The notes beneath the pieces were generated by a model. It did not search any database. It was not told where the DNA came from and worked only from the letters and a program-made list of their open reading frames with translations. This document shows positions 1 through 11,639 of a DNA stretch of 64,000 bases, piece after piece. Position 1 is the stretch's first letter, and each line of letters begins with the position of its first letter. This DNA is from Laguncularia racemosa (Eukaryota > Streptophyta > Magnoliopsida > Myrtales > Combretaceae): assembly GCA_037954665.1 (NCBI GenBank), contig JBBMOL010000100.1:2294001-2358000 (forward strand). The letters are read 5' to 3'. The translations under genes were made by a program, and so were the position numbers.

Positions 1-560
1 ATACCTAAAATTCAAATTTTTATCACAATTGGAAAAGTGAAAGGGGTGAATATGATGTCGTGCTGATAGGACTTTTAGACATGGACCCCTAAGGCTCAAT
101 CTGACCTATTTAGATCCATATTCAAGCTGCAAGGAGCAAGACGAACTCCAACAAACCAATGCAACCTAGGAGCATCTAGCTCCATTAATACGCCCAAGCT
201 CGAAGTTAAGTCAATCGTGTTTGTCCCAAAATCAGATAAGTAAAGTGAAGGAAGCTCTAAGTAGATAAAGAAAGATTTCAATTAAAAATTTGCTCTCATA
301 ATATCCAAAACAGATCTCGGTATCACAAATGTCCTTGCTAAATAAAGTTTGGTACCATCCTCTCTAAATAAAGGATAAGACCATATAGTGAAGGATTCAA
401 ACTCTTCACATTTTTACCCTACACCCAACGTAATTATGCCGACTCGGCATCGAGTATTCACATTAGAACAATCACTAACATCTTCATAACATGTTTCTTT
501 CCTTTTGTAGGTGACTCAATCACCTCCAAGAAACTATAGCACAATAGGTAGTAAATCTAT
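1..560 (+). repeat. Possible decayed LTR remnant at left edge
   Basis: No credible gene is seen here. The stretch around 395-540 (a serine/proline-poor leader, a 'gactcggcatcgagt' motif, then 'ttttgtaggtgactc') resembles the R/U5 part of plant Ty3/gypsy LTRs, which commonly carry an 'actgacttaagcatcggagt...gcaggt' phrase. This is a family resemblance from memory, not an alignment. No second LTR, target duplication or coding domain lies inside the window. It could equally be anonymous intergenic sequence. Confidence 0.25.
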
Positions 561-1564
561 TGAGTAAATATTTTATTGAATGTGAAATTTAACAATTTTA
601 AACTTTAAACGCATAATTGAGAAAACACTTAAAATTCAAGTAATTTTTTTAGTATTATAGATGTCTAAATTCGATTAGTGCTGTTAGACCTCTACTTTCA
701 AACATTAAACAAGCGTCTAAACAACAAATAAGCCATTACTACTCTAGAACATTGAAATTGATGCTCTAAACTCCTTATTCTATTACAAGTGTATGACTTA
801 TTGAGCTCCTCCCAAAACCATCTCTAAGTCATCCTAATTCTAAAGCTATCATCTCAACATAACTCCACTAAAGTCACCTAAAACACAAGAACTTACACCT
901 TATATAAGTGATAGCACTAATCTCATATCTACAAACAATGTAAAAAAAAAAAAAAAGATTTAATGTGTCTTTAAATTAAAAGTCATGTCATGCTATAGTT
1001 GCATTATCATGAGTCTTATATTGATAGGCAAATATAAAAATAAAAAGACTTAATTATAGAGGATTAAAACAAATCAAACATTTTGTTGCTAGTGTCATTA
1101 ATTAAACTCGAATAGAACTTTCATTTTTTATAAGAAAATAGTAGACTTCTTCATATTTCTATTTTCTAGAAATTAGAGCTCAATCTCAAATATAGCTAAC
1201 AAATTTTTTTAATCTCCTACCACTAAAAAGATTCATTAGTACTAATATACCTCGTATTTGGATGAGTAATGAACAAATATCATTGATTTTTTAATATGTA
1301 ATAGTGATGGTAAATATTTTTTAAAGAACTGCCATTTGTATTTATATGAATTAAAATTTTTTTGGTATTTACATATCATTAATCAATTCCTATGATATGT
1401 TAGTAACATTAAAGCATTTCTTGACCAATAGAACCATTTAACATGCATACCTTAAAAAAAAAAAACCCTTAATTAGATAAAATAATATATTTAAAAACTT
1501 CTTGATTTAGAATTTGAGATTGAAGTGACTATGTTATTCTTCCCCTTGGAGGCATGCATGCATC
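561..1564. other. AT-rich intergenic DNA
   Basis: No open reading frame or recognised repeat boundary can be supported. The sequence has poly-A runs (near 942-957 and 1453-1464) and is otherwise unstructured AT-rich DNA running up to the hAT-type element that starts at 1565. Confidence 0.5.
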
Positions 1565-2200
1565 TAAGGGTGAGCAAAAGAACCAACTGAACCATGAATG
1601 AGATTGGACCAAATCGAATTAAACCATAAATTAAGTTTAAATTGTCTTTTTATGTCTAAAAAATTTATGAACTAAACCAAACTATTTTTTTATATTTGAA
1701 AAATTACGAACCAAACTAAACCATAAAAAAATCAAGAAAAAGAAAATAACGATAAAAATCTAAAGAATGTATAATTAAAAAAGAGGATTTTAGGTTGTTT
1801 ATTTATTTTTTCCTTAATTAACTAACTATTTTTTTTATCAAATAACTTACTACTTATTTATTTGGTTTTTATCAAATAACTTACTATTTTTTATTTTAAA
1901 TTTTTATTTATTAATTGATATAGAAAACATAATTATCTTAAGAGAGATAATAAATTTTTTTAAATATATTAAATGAGTATTAAAGATAATAAATTAATTT
2001 TTTATATCAAGTATAATTTTTTTATAATTTATTGACTTATATATATAATAAAATTAATAACATGTATAAAAACAGTTCAAATGATTAAACAAATCAAACA
2101 AAACTATTTTTCTTTTTAAGATTGAAAAAATTATAAATAAAATCATGATTATGTTTGATTTAAGAAAAAAAAAAAAAAAACAGAACTGTGCTTACCCCTA
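1565..2200. mobile_element. hAT-type non-autonomous DNA transposon (MITE-like)
   Basis: A 636-bp element bounded by imperfect terminal inverted repeats (TAAGGGTGAGCA at the left, TGCTTACCCCTA at the right) and a perfect 8-bp target duplication, CATGCATC, at 1557-1564 and 2201-2208. An 8-bp duplication and TA-G-G-G-like termini are characteristic of the hAT superfamily. The interior is AT-rich, with repeated 'aaccaaac/aaccgaac'-like subterminal words and no coding capacity, so it must have been mobilised in trans. Left and right poly-T and poly-A tracts make internal length uncertain to replicate. Orientation cannot be assigned. Confidence 0.8.
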
Positions 2201-2208
2201 CATGCATC

Positions 2209-2865
2209 TCACTTGACATTTTTAAGGGATTATTTAAAAATATACATAATTGTAAAAACCTATATTCATGTTATTAGAAAAGATGCCACGTTTTGTTTTT
2301 TTTTTATTATTTAAATATTTTTTACCTTTCACTTTACTATATGGTTGTTATTTTCATAGATAAAAAAAATTCTAATAGAAAAATAATATTGTAAATTAAA
2401 ATATTAATAAATCTTAAACCCTTCATCCATTTCATCGTTCTTTTAATATCATATAAATTACATGAAAATGCTTCGTTCATTTTTCCATATAACTAATGTA
2501 TATTTTTATATATATCTTATTCTACCTTTTATGCATACATCGCCACTATAAACCACGCTATCTATTATTAAAAAAAGAAAAGAAAAGCAAAAGTATAATG
2601 ACAGAAGAATTGCAGCGAGCACAAACCCTTCAACTTAGACCAGAATCGAATTAAAAAAAAAAAAAAAAGCCCTCGGCTTAGGGCAGGACCGATTAAACCG
2701 AACCGAATTGATTCTTACTCACAAACCGAAAAGTTTGCACCTTCTCCCTCGGAGATTACAGTATCGTAGAAACAATGTGTCGCTGAGTACTGATCACTGA
2801 CGAAGAAACATACGATTCAATGTTGCATATCTTAGTACTATAAAGTTGGTTCCTTTTGAGGATAA
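2209..2865 (+). promoter_or_regulatory. Upstream region of the complex I assembly-factor gene
   Basis: About 660 bp of AT-rich DNA between the hAT-type element and the start codon at 2866. It contains a short perfect hairpin (gccctcggcttagggc, near 2670) and a candidate TATA-like 'actataaacc' near 2544. Neither is placed precisely enough relative to a transcription start to be called a core promoter. The 5' UTR must lie somewhere in the last few hundred bases. Confidence 0.35.
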
Positions 2866-5800
2866 ATGTCAAAGATATTGTCAAGGATTGCTGGGTTTTT
2901 AAGGAACCGAACTCCAGCCGGCGTGGACAAAGCAGGGAATAGGTATTTCGCCAGAGTAGAAGAGATTGATGGACGTGGTCGAGCTCTAAATCTTTTTACC
3001 TTTTTTTTTCCCCCCTTAAAGTTCATTCCTTTTGTTCTTGTTTGATCTGTCATTACTTATTGAATTTATATCGTTGGGGACTGTTCCTGAATTTGAAATT
3101 AAGGGTGTGCTTGTGTCGGGGAAAACGTTTTTGTAGCTTTCCTTAACATTTATTATGGTAAGTTTTATGAGTATCGAATGTTACCGTACTAATCTGTAGA
3201 TTATAGCAGTAATTGGTATGGTAGTCAAAGACAATTGAAGTGGCTATCCTTCGAGTGTGGCGCTTAACATCATGGAAATTACCAATGGATTAGGGGAAAA
3301 ATGATTTCATCCTTATGATAACGAAGATCATTTTCTTTATTTTTGCGTAGACATTTTTGGCTATGTTAACCACCAATGGCCGTCCGCTGTCACTTATACC
3401 TTCCACCACCTCGTGGTGCTAGAAGTCACTAGTAATCACAAACTATGGAGATTGTTACAATAATATTTGTCATTCTAAAGCTTTTTTTTTTCTAATAGGC
3501 ATTCTAAAGCTTTGGTTATGACAACTGCTGAAAGCGTCCATTAATCGATTTTATAGAAAATCTTATGCGTTGATGTTCAATGTTTGTTTTAGTCAGTATG
3601 CAGACTTATTGAACTTATAGGCTTGGGAGCGGTAAATTTTGGTTGCGGGCTTTATTGTTAATGATTTAACTAGCAAGTACCAGCATGACTTGTTATTTTC
3701 AATGAACCTTGTGAAGAAGTTGCATTGAAAATCATGAAGTCCACATTAAGAATGCTAGAAAGGTCCACTAGTAGTGTATCAGAATATTTATAATTTTCAA
3801 TGTAGTGAATGGAGGTGGTGAGAGGTTATGGTAATGGTCAATGGTGCAGTGATTTATATGTGAGGTCCATTACGGTCTTTTAATTAAGTGTGCGTTTATT
3901 TCATTTGACTCCAGAAAGGTAACCAACCAGTCCCAAAACCAAGCAAAGGAGGAGGGTTGCTTTAGGCTGACAGCTAGCATAAAAATTTGTCAATTAATGT
4001 GTTGTTACTCATGATTCATCTTATCTTAAGTTCGTAAGGAAAATAGTTGTGTTAATTAGCTGCAATTAGTTGCTGAAGGCTAAATTACACACTCTTGTTT
4101 TCCAATTACCATTTTTCATGAAGCAGACACACTCTGATTATCTTAGGTTGCTAAATTGAATTGCTAGTTTACTACATGATATTTTATGAGAATGTGCAGT
4201 TATGGTTTGTTGAACATTTTCCACGGAATTTGTTATAGTGGTAACTAATTTGGAATGTGTTTTGCTATTTCTCATGCTGTAATTTTGTGAACATGGTAGT
4301 GAAGGAGAAAAGATGGGTAGTGTTTAAAGGAGAGCAGGATCCTACATCAATACCCGGTAAGCAACTTTGCAGTAAATATGAACTTTTCTAGCCAATGTAT
4401 TTTGCTTTGTTTGGTATACATTGCACCTAGATCATTTGCATCTGCTACTTTGTATGATGATGGTCTTTCATTTGCTTTTAACAGTTGAATGGATATGTTG
4501 GCTAAATGGACAGCGCAAATCAGCTCCCACTTCGGAGGTAATTTGATCACATAATGATGTAAGTCATATTTTTGGCAAAGGAATCAAGGCATATAGCATA
4601 GGAGAAAAATGCGTCTTGACATTTAGTTGTGCATGCCCAGCAGAGGTGCTGTATGGCTTCTTCTACTTTGTGGGAAGTCAATACTTAATGAATCTCTAAA
4701 GCTGAAGAAGAATAGTGTTGCAATCTATAAAAAGTAGAAAATTCATACAATTGATACAATAGACTTGTGAAATGCAGTATGATGCAATAATGATAACTTG
4801 TGATCTCTTTATGCATATATTTGAATCCTCGCAACAACATTTCAACCTTTTTTCTAGAATTCCTTGGGTTTAACTTCCAAAGTATGACAAAAGCACCACA
4901 ATATTGAAATGACTGGGTGCTTTGGAAGGTGGAATGAGTTCAAATTTCTTCTTTCGTTATTTTTTCCCCTAAATTGTATGATGGAGAATGTCAAACTGTT
5001 AGCTATATATGTACCAGTTGAACTTCACTAGTTAGAGAACACCCCCACCAGTGGCATTCTTATGCAACCCAATCTAAGAGTTTTACTTCGGTTTCACTTC
5101 ATGTAAATTCCTATTCTAGTGCTATGTGGAAGAACTGGATCTCCATTTTATCCTGTAACACCACAATTTGATAAAATTTCCTTTATGTTCTCATTATTCT
5201 TTTCACTTGCTCATTACTTCTGATTCAAAACAAATCTATAGCTTGTTTGGTCGCAATTGCTTCGGCAAACTGTACTACAACAATTTTAAATTTATGTGAA
5301 AGCTGATGAAATGGTTCTTACAACAGAAGGTGACATGGCTATGATATTTTAATGCTTTATCTTCTTACTCTTGGCTAGAAGCTTTGCCCTAAAAGGGAGG
5401 AGATTTGGTTTGGTTTGATGAAAGGTTGTAGGCACTAATCCTACTCCATACAAACTGAAATCCTTTTCTGTAATCAAATGTGAAGTTATTCTTTTCCTTT
5501 TTTGAGCTATTTTGATAATCAAGTAGACATGTAAAGAAACATTTGTATGGAAAAATCTTTCCATTAGTGCTGTACTTGCTAGAATTTGTTTCAATCAAAT
5601 GATTGCTTATTGATGGTTATTTGGGCTTGTATTAGAAGACTTTAAAATCTTAACCGTCCTTGTTTCTTTATGCATTTTTCTTAATTCAGGAAATGGCTGA
5701 GCTTGAAGCCAGGCGTGAGCAGATTAGACTCAATGTAGCACGTATGTTGCTTTTAAACGATTGTTTTCTGTTTCTTTTGAAAGTTTGTTTTCCTATGTAT

Positions 5801-8360
5801 TAGCCAGTGTAATTCAAGTAAAAGGAAGTTAAATGTTGGGTCCCAACATGTTATATAAGGATGTTCATGTTAGTTGACTTTCAATATTTTGTCTCCAGCA
5901 GTCTATTGGTTTTACTGGGTGAGGATTCAGGTGAAGTCATTGGGTTCTAAGAAAATGAAAACTTGTCAGTTTTTATATCACAAAGTTCTTTTATGGATTT
6001 CTTTCAAACTATGAGTATTTTATTGTGAAGTTCACATAAGAATGTCTTTGGTGCGGCAATGCTGTTACAGAACTCTTTCCGTAAATTCTGTCTTTCTGCA
6101 AAATCTGTAGAGTAGTTACCTTTCAATTGAAACAATCTTGCTGGATTCAAAAGTTATAAATGAATATGGTGCTCCCTGATCATTGGGGCTCTCAAATTTC
6201 CATGACTTCTTTTCGTTTCTTATATGACATATTTATCCAATGGTTATCTTAACTCAATGTTCAATTTCAAAGGTTTAAAGGAGGAAGAAGAAAGGAAACT
6301 GAAGGAAGGTGGTGCACGAAAGGGCATTAGCATTGGTTAGCTTACTTCTGGAAGTCTTTAAATAGTGGAGGTTGTGACTTGCCAATTACTTATGGTACAA
6401 GAGGTTTTGCTTGCAGGTAAACTTAGCGGCCCTGATTTGAAAAGTTTTGTGCAGCAGTTCCCAGCTCCTTCAGAAGGTATGGTTGTTTGCTTATCTAGCA
6501 ACAGATAAAAGTTTTTGGCTATAGCGACATTAAACATAGTGTTGAACTATCAAATATGCATCTTGTTGAACAAAAGAAAGGAAGAAAAAATTATCCTATT
6601 CAACTATGAAGGATCACCTGGTTACTGATTATAAATTACTTTGAATGGTGCTGTCATATATTTGGAGGCTTTCAACTAAATTAGTTGCTGTTGCCTTATT
6701 ATCTAGGATGTACATGGTTTTAGTCAGCAATAGGGTCAATGGCACACTTTTATTTGACTTATAATAGGAAATTGAGTATTTGAGACAGTAGAAAAAAATG
6801 CAGAAGTTCCTTTCTCATTTTTAATGGTTGGATTGATTTTTAAATCCTTACAGTTTCTAAGGCCACAAAAATTGTTATCTTTTGAAACCTACCTTATTAG
6901 CAAGGTAGATTGATAACTTAAACTGTAGTTTTCCCTTGGGATTGAGGGAGGCAATGAATGAAATTGAGATAGGATTCAAAAGGCAATGGACAATAACCAA
7001 TGGTACCAAGATTTGTATCCTTTAATGCCTCGATGTTCTTCTAGTTACAGGATAATGTGAGTGATAGTGAACAATCACACTGGATGATGAAAATTTAGCA
7101 TGGGCACTGCAATTATTTATTTATTTATTTATTTTTATGTATTTGCCAAGAAATTTGTAGTTCTTGATCCTAGTTATAAACTAATTGGTTGATGCAAATG
7201 CTCACCTTCGGGTTCTCCTTCCAGAGGGTGTCAAGTTCAAGGAGTCTTCAGGCAAGGATGAGGATTTGAGGTGCGCCAGCTAAACATTGTCCTTTTACCA
7301 ATTAAAGATGAAACTCAGCTTAAAATGGTTAAATCCACCTAAAATGCTAGAAGTAAAAAGTTGTGCCTCCTAATAATTGCTTTAATGTGCTAATTGTATT
7401 GCTCAGCACCAAGCTGAGATAGCCTTCTTCATATTTCTACCGTGTCACCTTTCTTATTGTAGCTATCATTCCTTTTTCCTGAGAAAATGGAAGTTCCAAG
7501 TAGAACTAGTGACTTCATTTAAACATTGTTCAGTCTACTATCTTTAATTTTTATCAATGGTGTTTCTGGTTGAATTTCTTTATACCCATATTGGAGCTTG
7601 GTAAAACTGTTTTTCTTGAATGCTTAAGCTACAGCATGTTACTGAGGACTTCTGTTTTTCCACCGTCAAAATGAACACCTGTATAGGGATTCATTTTATT
7701 TATTTATTTGGTTATACATTGTTGTATGCTGCACAAAAGAATATCTGTTTTTCCACTTCACTCATGCATCTTAGCATGATATTCTGTTGTGCATTTCAGG
7801 AAACCTGAAGAGAAGGGTACAGAAGAAGTGAAAGAAATACCACAGTAAGTTTCAACCATACTTTTCAATTTGTAGATCAAAAGATCAAAATTTATCAATA
7901 TGCCTGTTTCCTTAACGAGTATATCAGTGCCTGGGTTTTAAATGCTGGGCTAGCTCAAATAGTCATGAGCTGATATGAATTAGAATTAGAGGCCTAGATA
8001 CTATATAGTCCTGGCAACCTCTAATATGATACAAAAAAAAAATGAACATGAAAATGACATGATTACTAGGTATATACATAGAGATAATGCATAGAACCAG
8101 CACGACACAACACAAAACAACACCATAAGGATGCAGCATGAACTAACCCAGTTATAAAGTAAACTAATCTTTGATGATGTAGAATTGATTTTATGTATGT
8201 CTGTTATTAATGAGAAATAAAATACAAACATGACTAGCCAAGATAAATTGTCAATCTTCTTATAACTGATCAATTGTCTGCATTATCCATTTTTAGGTCT
8301 TCTGAGCCAACAGGATCAGGTGCATCCTTCAAGCCAGGGACATGGCAACCACCCACATGA
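2866..8360 (+). CDS. NDUFAF2: NDUFA12/NDUFAF2-family complex I assembly factor (mimitin-like), 9 exons, 182 aa
   Basis: Exons read by eye with GT-AG borders and continuous frame: 2866-2974, 4300-4356, 4485-4537, 5690-5741, 6273-6335, 6417-6476, 7225-7270, 7800-7844, 8297-8360 (549 nt). The protein begins MSKILSRIAGF and contains the family signature 'AGNRYFARVEEIDG' (about residues 22-35), 'KEKRWVVFKG' and 'VEWICWLNGQRKSAPT' (about 56-71), equivalent to the PTEW..W..rtrk.pPT core of NDUFAF2/B17.2L proteins. A charged K/E-rich region and a low-complexity tail ending in GTWQPPT follow. Family members bind an intermediate of mitochondrial NADH dehydrogenase and act in its assembly; the structural subunit NDUFA12 is the close paralogue. 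The long E/K-rich extension after the core favours the assembly factor over the subunit. The start is the first ATG of exon 1 and fits family N-termini. A broken partial copy lies at 24840-35222. Confidence 0.88.
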
Positions 8361-8920
8361 AAATTTTGACTTCTCACCCTTGTCGTATGTTGTGTTACTT
8401 CAAATAGGGATGGAAGACCAAATTGATTCATTTTTGGCTATGTTGGGGTTTTAGTAATTGGTGACACATATGTTGTTTCTAGATTCATTATTTTTTGGTA
8501 ATCAATGACTTTTACTTAGAGCTGTAGCAGAAAACATCCAGGTGTCAGAACACATTACTCCCTCCTGTAACAAGAGTTCCTAGCATCAAGAAATAACAAG
8601 TAAAAGATAGACACCATGCTTATGATACAAATGATTTCTTCCTCTAGAGAGATCTTTCCGGTTTGAATGTGATTGGCCAGCAAATTTGCTTATCTAACTA
8701 CATGATGGATTTGAAAATTCTTGAAGACCCTTAAGGTATCTCTTTGCTCACCAAATATGGATATGTAAATTGTATCATCTAGGTATTTACCCTGTAATAT
8801 TTTCACTATATTTAGAAAATTTCATCTAATGGAAACTGCCGTTGCCCCTAATCCTTCAGTATTTACAGGCCTGTGATCCCTAGTTCCCAGCTGTATTAAT
8901 TATCCCTATCCTCGTAGAGC
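8361..8920. other. 3' flank of the complex I assembly-factor gene
   Basis: This interval contains the 3' UTR and downstream DNA of the preceding gene. No clear AATAAA signal is seen close to the stop, which is common for plant genes. Nothing else is recognised. Confidence 0.4.
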
Positions 8921-9244
8921 ATGCTTGACTATCCACTTCCTATAGTGATCTCACCCTTACTACCGTTGGAGATATACCCTTGTCGCTTTTCAAATGTCAC
9001 ATTGTTTGGCTCTTCCCATCACTTAGTCCCAACTCCTCAACTTTATCCCTTGGCAGCAGAACTTTTGTCAATTATTGATAGTTCTGATTTTGTCTCTAGT
9101 TCTACCACTCTCCATCTTCATGTGGTATTTAGCCCTCATGAGTCTTTGCAAGGGCATGTAATTTACGACCTAATCTACCAGTTGAGTCTTGCCAGCTTAA
9201 AGAAACTTTCTACTTATTCTTGCCTATCTTTTAGTACATATTGA
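8921..9244 (+). other. Unassigned 107-codon open frame, probably non-coding
   Basis: An open frame starting MLDYPLPIVIS and rich in Ser, Leu and Pro, with base composition less AT-biased than its surroundings. I do not recognise a domain. It has no upstream promoter-like sequence that can be defended and is flanked on the right by transposon debris. It may be a fragment of an older repeat or a chance frame. Kept only because it is the longest open frame between the assembly-factor gene and the gypsy insertion. Confidence 0.15.
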
Positions 9245-9689
9245 TATATTCTCTGTTTGCATGTGAGATTTTTCTTTTGACTGCCATGACTTTTTTTTTC
9301 CGATACTACGATGCGTGCTGATGATTGTAACTTGGTTTTCTATGATAATAATTTGTTCAAGAAACTTCCCTAGTGGAATCAAACTTAGGGTGTCTCTTTT
9401 CGCTCCCCTGCTTTCTGTTCCAAGATACTCCCCCTTGTTATCGGCCTCTGTACTCCCAGCTTTTTTGTTCTTTTTTAGGTAAATATATATTTCGTTGATA
9501 AAAGAATGTACAACCTTGAAAGATGAAAAAGGTTTACACACCTATTCTATTTCTTTACAGAAAGAGTATACAACAATACTATGAGAAATAAGAGCAAACT
9601 AGTAGAAAAGGAAACTTTAACTAAGCCTGATATAGGCTATAATTTGGTTGGTTAATGAACACAATTGGGGCATTTGCTTCTCAAAGTTG

Positions 9690-9903
9690 GACATGGTTCC
9701 TTGTTCTCCATATGTAAATGTAATAAACTGCAAAAGCAAGGGAAGCTCTCCATGCAGTTATTTGAGAATTTTTTGAGTTCGTTGTGGCTTCTAAAGCACT
9801 AGTGAATCCTTACCAAGAATAATAAGATAGAGGGCAATTCATCGTGTCACACACCTTTTTCCATACTTGAGCTATGAAAGAGCAATCAAATAGCGAGAGT
9901 GAT
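9690..9903 (-). mobile_element. LINE fragment, downstream half of a zf-RVT domain
   Basis: On the minus strand, one frame reads LFDCSFIAQVWKKVCDT and, further on, AWRASLAFAVYYI and WRTRNHVQ. These match the C-terminal zinc-binding region (zf-RVT, 'HLFFDCsfs..vWkk...') and the following 'Wr.R.Rn' segment of plant non-LTR retrotransposon reverse transcriptases. Stops and frame changes show it is dead. The upstream half of the same domain lies at 15253-15530, on the far side of the gypsy element, so the two pieces were once contiguous. Confidence 0.72.
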
Positions 9904-10392
9904 TATAGCAAACAGAAGGACTAGAATTTGAACTACAGCAACTAAGCTAAATTTGTGATTGAGTGAACAAGTACATGATGAATTAATCCTTGATAGAGAA
10001 GCTAATCACCACAATTCTAGCACTTCTTGTCCGAGCTAAGGTTTCTAGGAATGGAAGAACACTCAACCCTCAACTCTCCTTTATTTTCTGTTATTCTGCT
10101 TTCTCTTTTTCCATAACTAACTTCTATTCCATCCCCCTCTTATTTATATGTCAGCCACTAAGCATAAAGAATGACAAAAATGCCCCTACAAATCACCACC
10201 ACACACCCCCACATAACAACCCTCAGAATAGCCCAGCACAACAACAAATACACATGCCACACAGTACACCGCACTACACAGTACACCACACTACACATGC
10301 ACACACAACACCACGCTCTACTCCTACAACACTACTATCGACATCTCTCATAAACCCTCAACAAAGGATTATGAGCTCTAACAAATGTTACA
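9904..10392 (-). repeat. 3' LTR of the gypsy element
   Basis: A 489-bp LTR matching 14775-15247 through most of its length, sharing 'actacagcaactaagctaaa' and 'gagaagctaat' among many words. It includes a CA-rich low-complexity stretch (10190-10330) rich in 'acacac' and 'accac' that differs in length from the other LTR. On the element's own strand it starts TGTAACATTTG. The terminal bases at 9904 have mutated away from the canonical ending. It is bordered at 10393-10405 by a polypurine tract (minus strand, AAGTGGGGTAT). Confidence 0.85.
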
Positions 10393-10405
10393 ATACCCCA
10401 CTTCA
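10393..10405 (-). other. Polypurine tract of the gypsy element
   Basis: Read on the minus strand this is a purine-rich GAAGTGGGGTAT-type sequence directly abutting the 3' LTR, the position where plus-strand DNA synthesis is primed in LTR retrotransposons. Confidence 0.7.
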
Positions 10406-10429
10406 AAAAAATGTCTTTGTCCTTAAGGA

Positions 10430-10706
10430 CAAAATCAAGGAATAAAATCATCATTTCCTCGGTATCAACCCAAGAATCATCTTTAGAAGAATAGTCGTCC
10501 CAACGAATAGGAACTTGAGGGACCTCAAGAACATCATGAATAATAAAACAACGACCCAACACTAGTGAAGAATAACGAATGAAAGCAACCTCATCACTAG
10601 AAATATCCGAAGGAAGATCTTGCATAAAAGGAAAGTATCCATGAGATTGCTTTAGGAGAGACACATGGAAAACTGGATGCAAATGACAATGTGGAGGCAA
10701 ACTCAA
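10430..10706 (-). pseudogene. Gypsy chromodomain-like C-terminal tail (relic)
   Basis: The minus-strand frame reads LPPHCHLHPVFHVSLLK, a near-canonical 'LP....iHPVFHVSqLK' sequence that joins the integrase C-terminus to the chromo-like tail, then VPIRWDDYSSKDDSWVDTEE, matching the 'vLVqWkg.p.edatWE..e' core of gypsy chromodomains. It is open for 123 codons, with no breaks within this piece. Its upstream partner frame contains stops. Confidence 0.75.
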
Positions 10707-11634
10707 CTTATAAGCTATCCTACCTACACGAGCCTAAATTCGAAAAGGCCCAAAAAATCATGGTTGAAGTTTAGTAAGCAATTTGGAAACCAACTTAGAA
10801 GAATGAAAAGGGCAAAAACATAAGAAAACCTAATCACCCACTTGATATTCCACATCCTGACGATGGTGATTAGCATTAATAGTCATTCAAAGCTAAGCTT
10901 TTTCCAAATTAGCCCGTAGTTGTAAAAGAATGTCATCACGTGAACAAAGAGGCACTCAAACTAAAGCATTAACAACTTCATTTGGTAAATATGAAGTTAG
11001 AGATGGAGGAGCATGCTTATACACCACCTCAAAGGGCGTCATCCTTGTAAGCAAATGATATGAGGTATTAATGCCCAAGCATTATGACAATCCCTAACAC
11101 CAAGTTGGGATAAAATCCATAGAAATATCCCCCTATATGGCTTAAGGGATAGGAAGCGGAGAAAGTAAATGGAGAAACATTTTGCATCTTCCATCATTGG
11201 CAAATAACACAAGTAGCAACAAAATAAGAAACATATTTATGCATACCGAACCAAAACAAATGAGATGCCGATCGTCAATAAGTCCTCACACACCTTGCAT
11301 GTCCTCCCAATAGAGAAGAATGGAATTCATGTAAAAACATAGGCACCCACTTAGAATGAGAAGGAATAACCAAACAATCATGATAATAGAAAGTATTGTT
11401 ATGTAGATTAAAACCCGATCCAATATTCTTTCCCTCTTTCAATAAATGCAACTTAGTGGCTAAAAATTCATTAGCAAGCACATCCTTACAAATTTCATCA
11501 ATATTAATCCAAATAAGATAAAAAATTCTAGCTAAATCCAATTCCTCAAATTCTTGGGAAAGGGCATCAACTGCACCATTCCAAGAACCTCGCTTATAGG
11601 TGATATCAAAATCATAACTAAGCAATTTTGCCAA
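10707..11634 (-). pseudogene. Gypsy RNase H end and integrase relic with core deletion
   Basis: The minus-strand frame beginning MAKLLSYDFDITYKRGS is the end of RNase H and its connection ('fdyei.yk.Gs.N.vADaLSr', here GAVDALSQ). After it come zinc-finger and N-terminal integrase remnants, a 'DISMDFI' start of the integrase catalytic core (near 11130), and, within a few dozen codons, 'MTPFEVVYKHAPPS' (near 11030), which normally follows about 150 residues later. Most of the DDE catalytic core is therefore absent. Stops and frame changes are common. Confidence 0.75.
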
Positions 11635-11639
11635 CCAAT

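Noticed and set aside
2838..3053. 71-codon minus-strand frame over exon 1 of the assembly-factor gene
   Set aside because: It is the antisense of a coding exon with intact splice donor; no domain and no independent support.
10190..10330. CA-rich stretch with a 60-codon frame, considered as a repeat protein
   Set aside because: It is a low-complexity part of the gypsy LTR and is present in a diverged form in the partner LTR.
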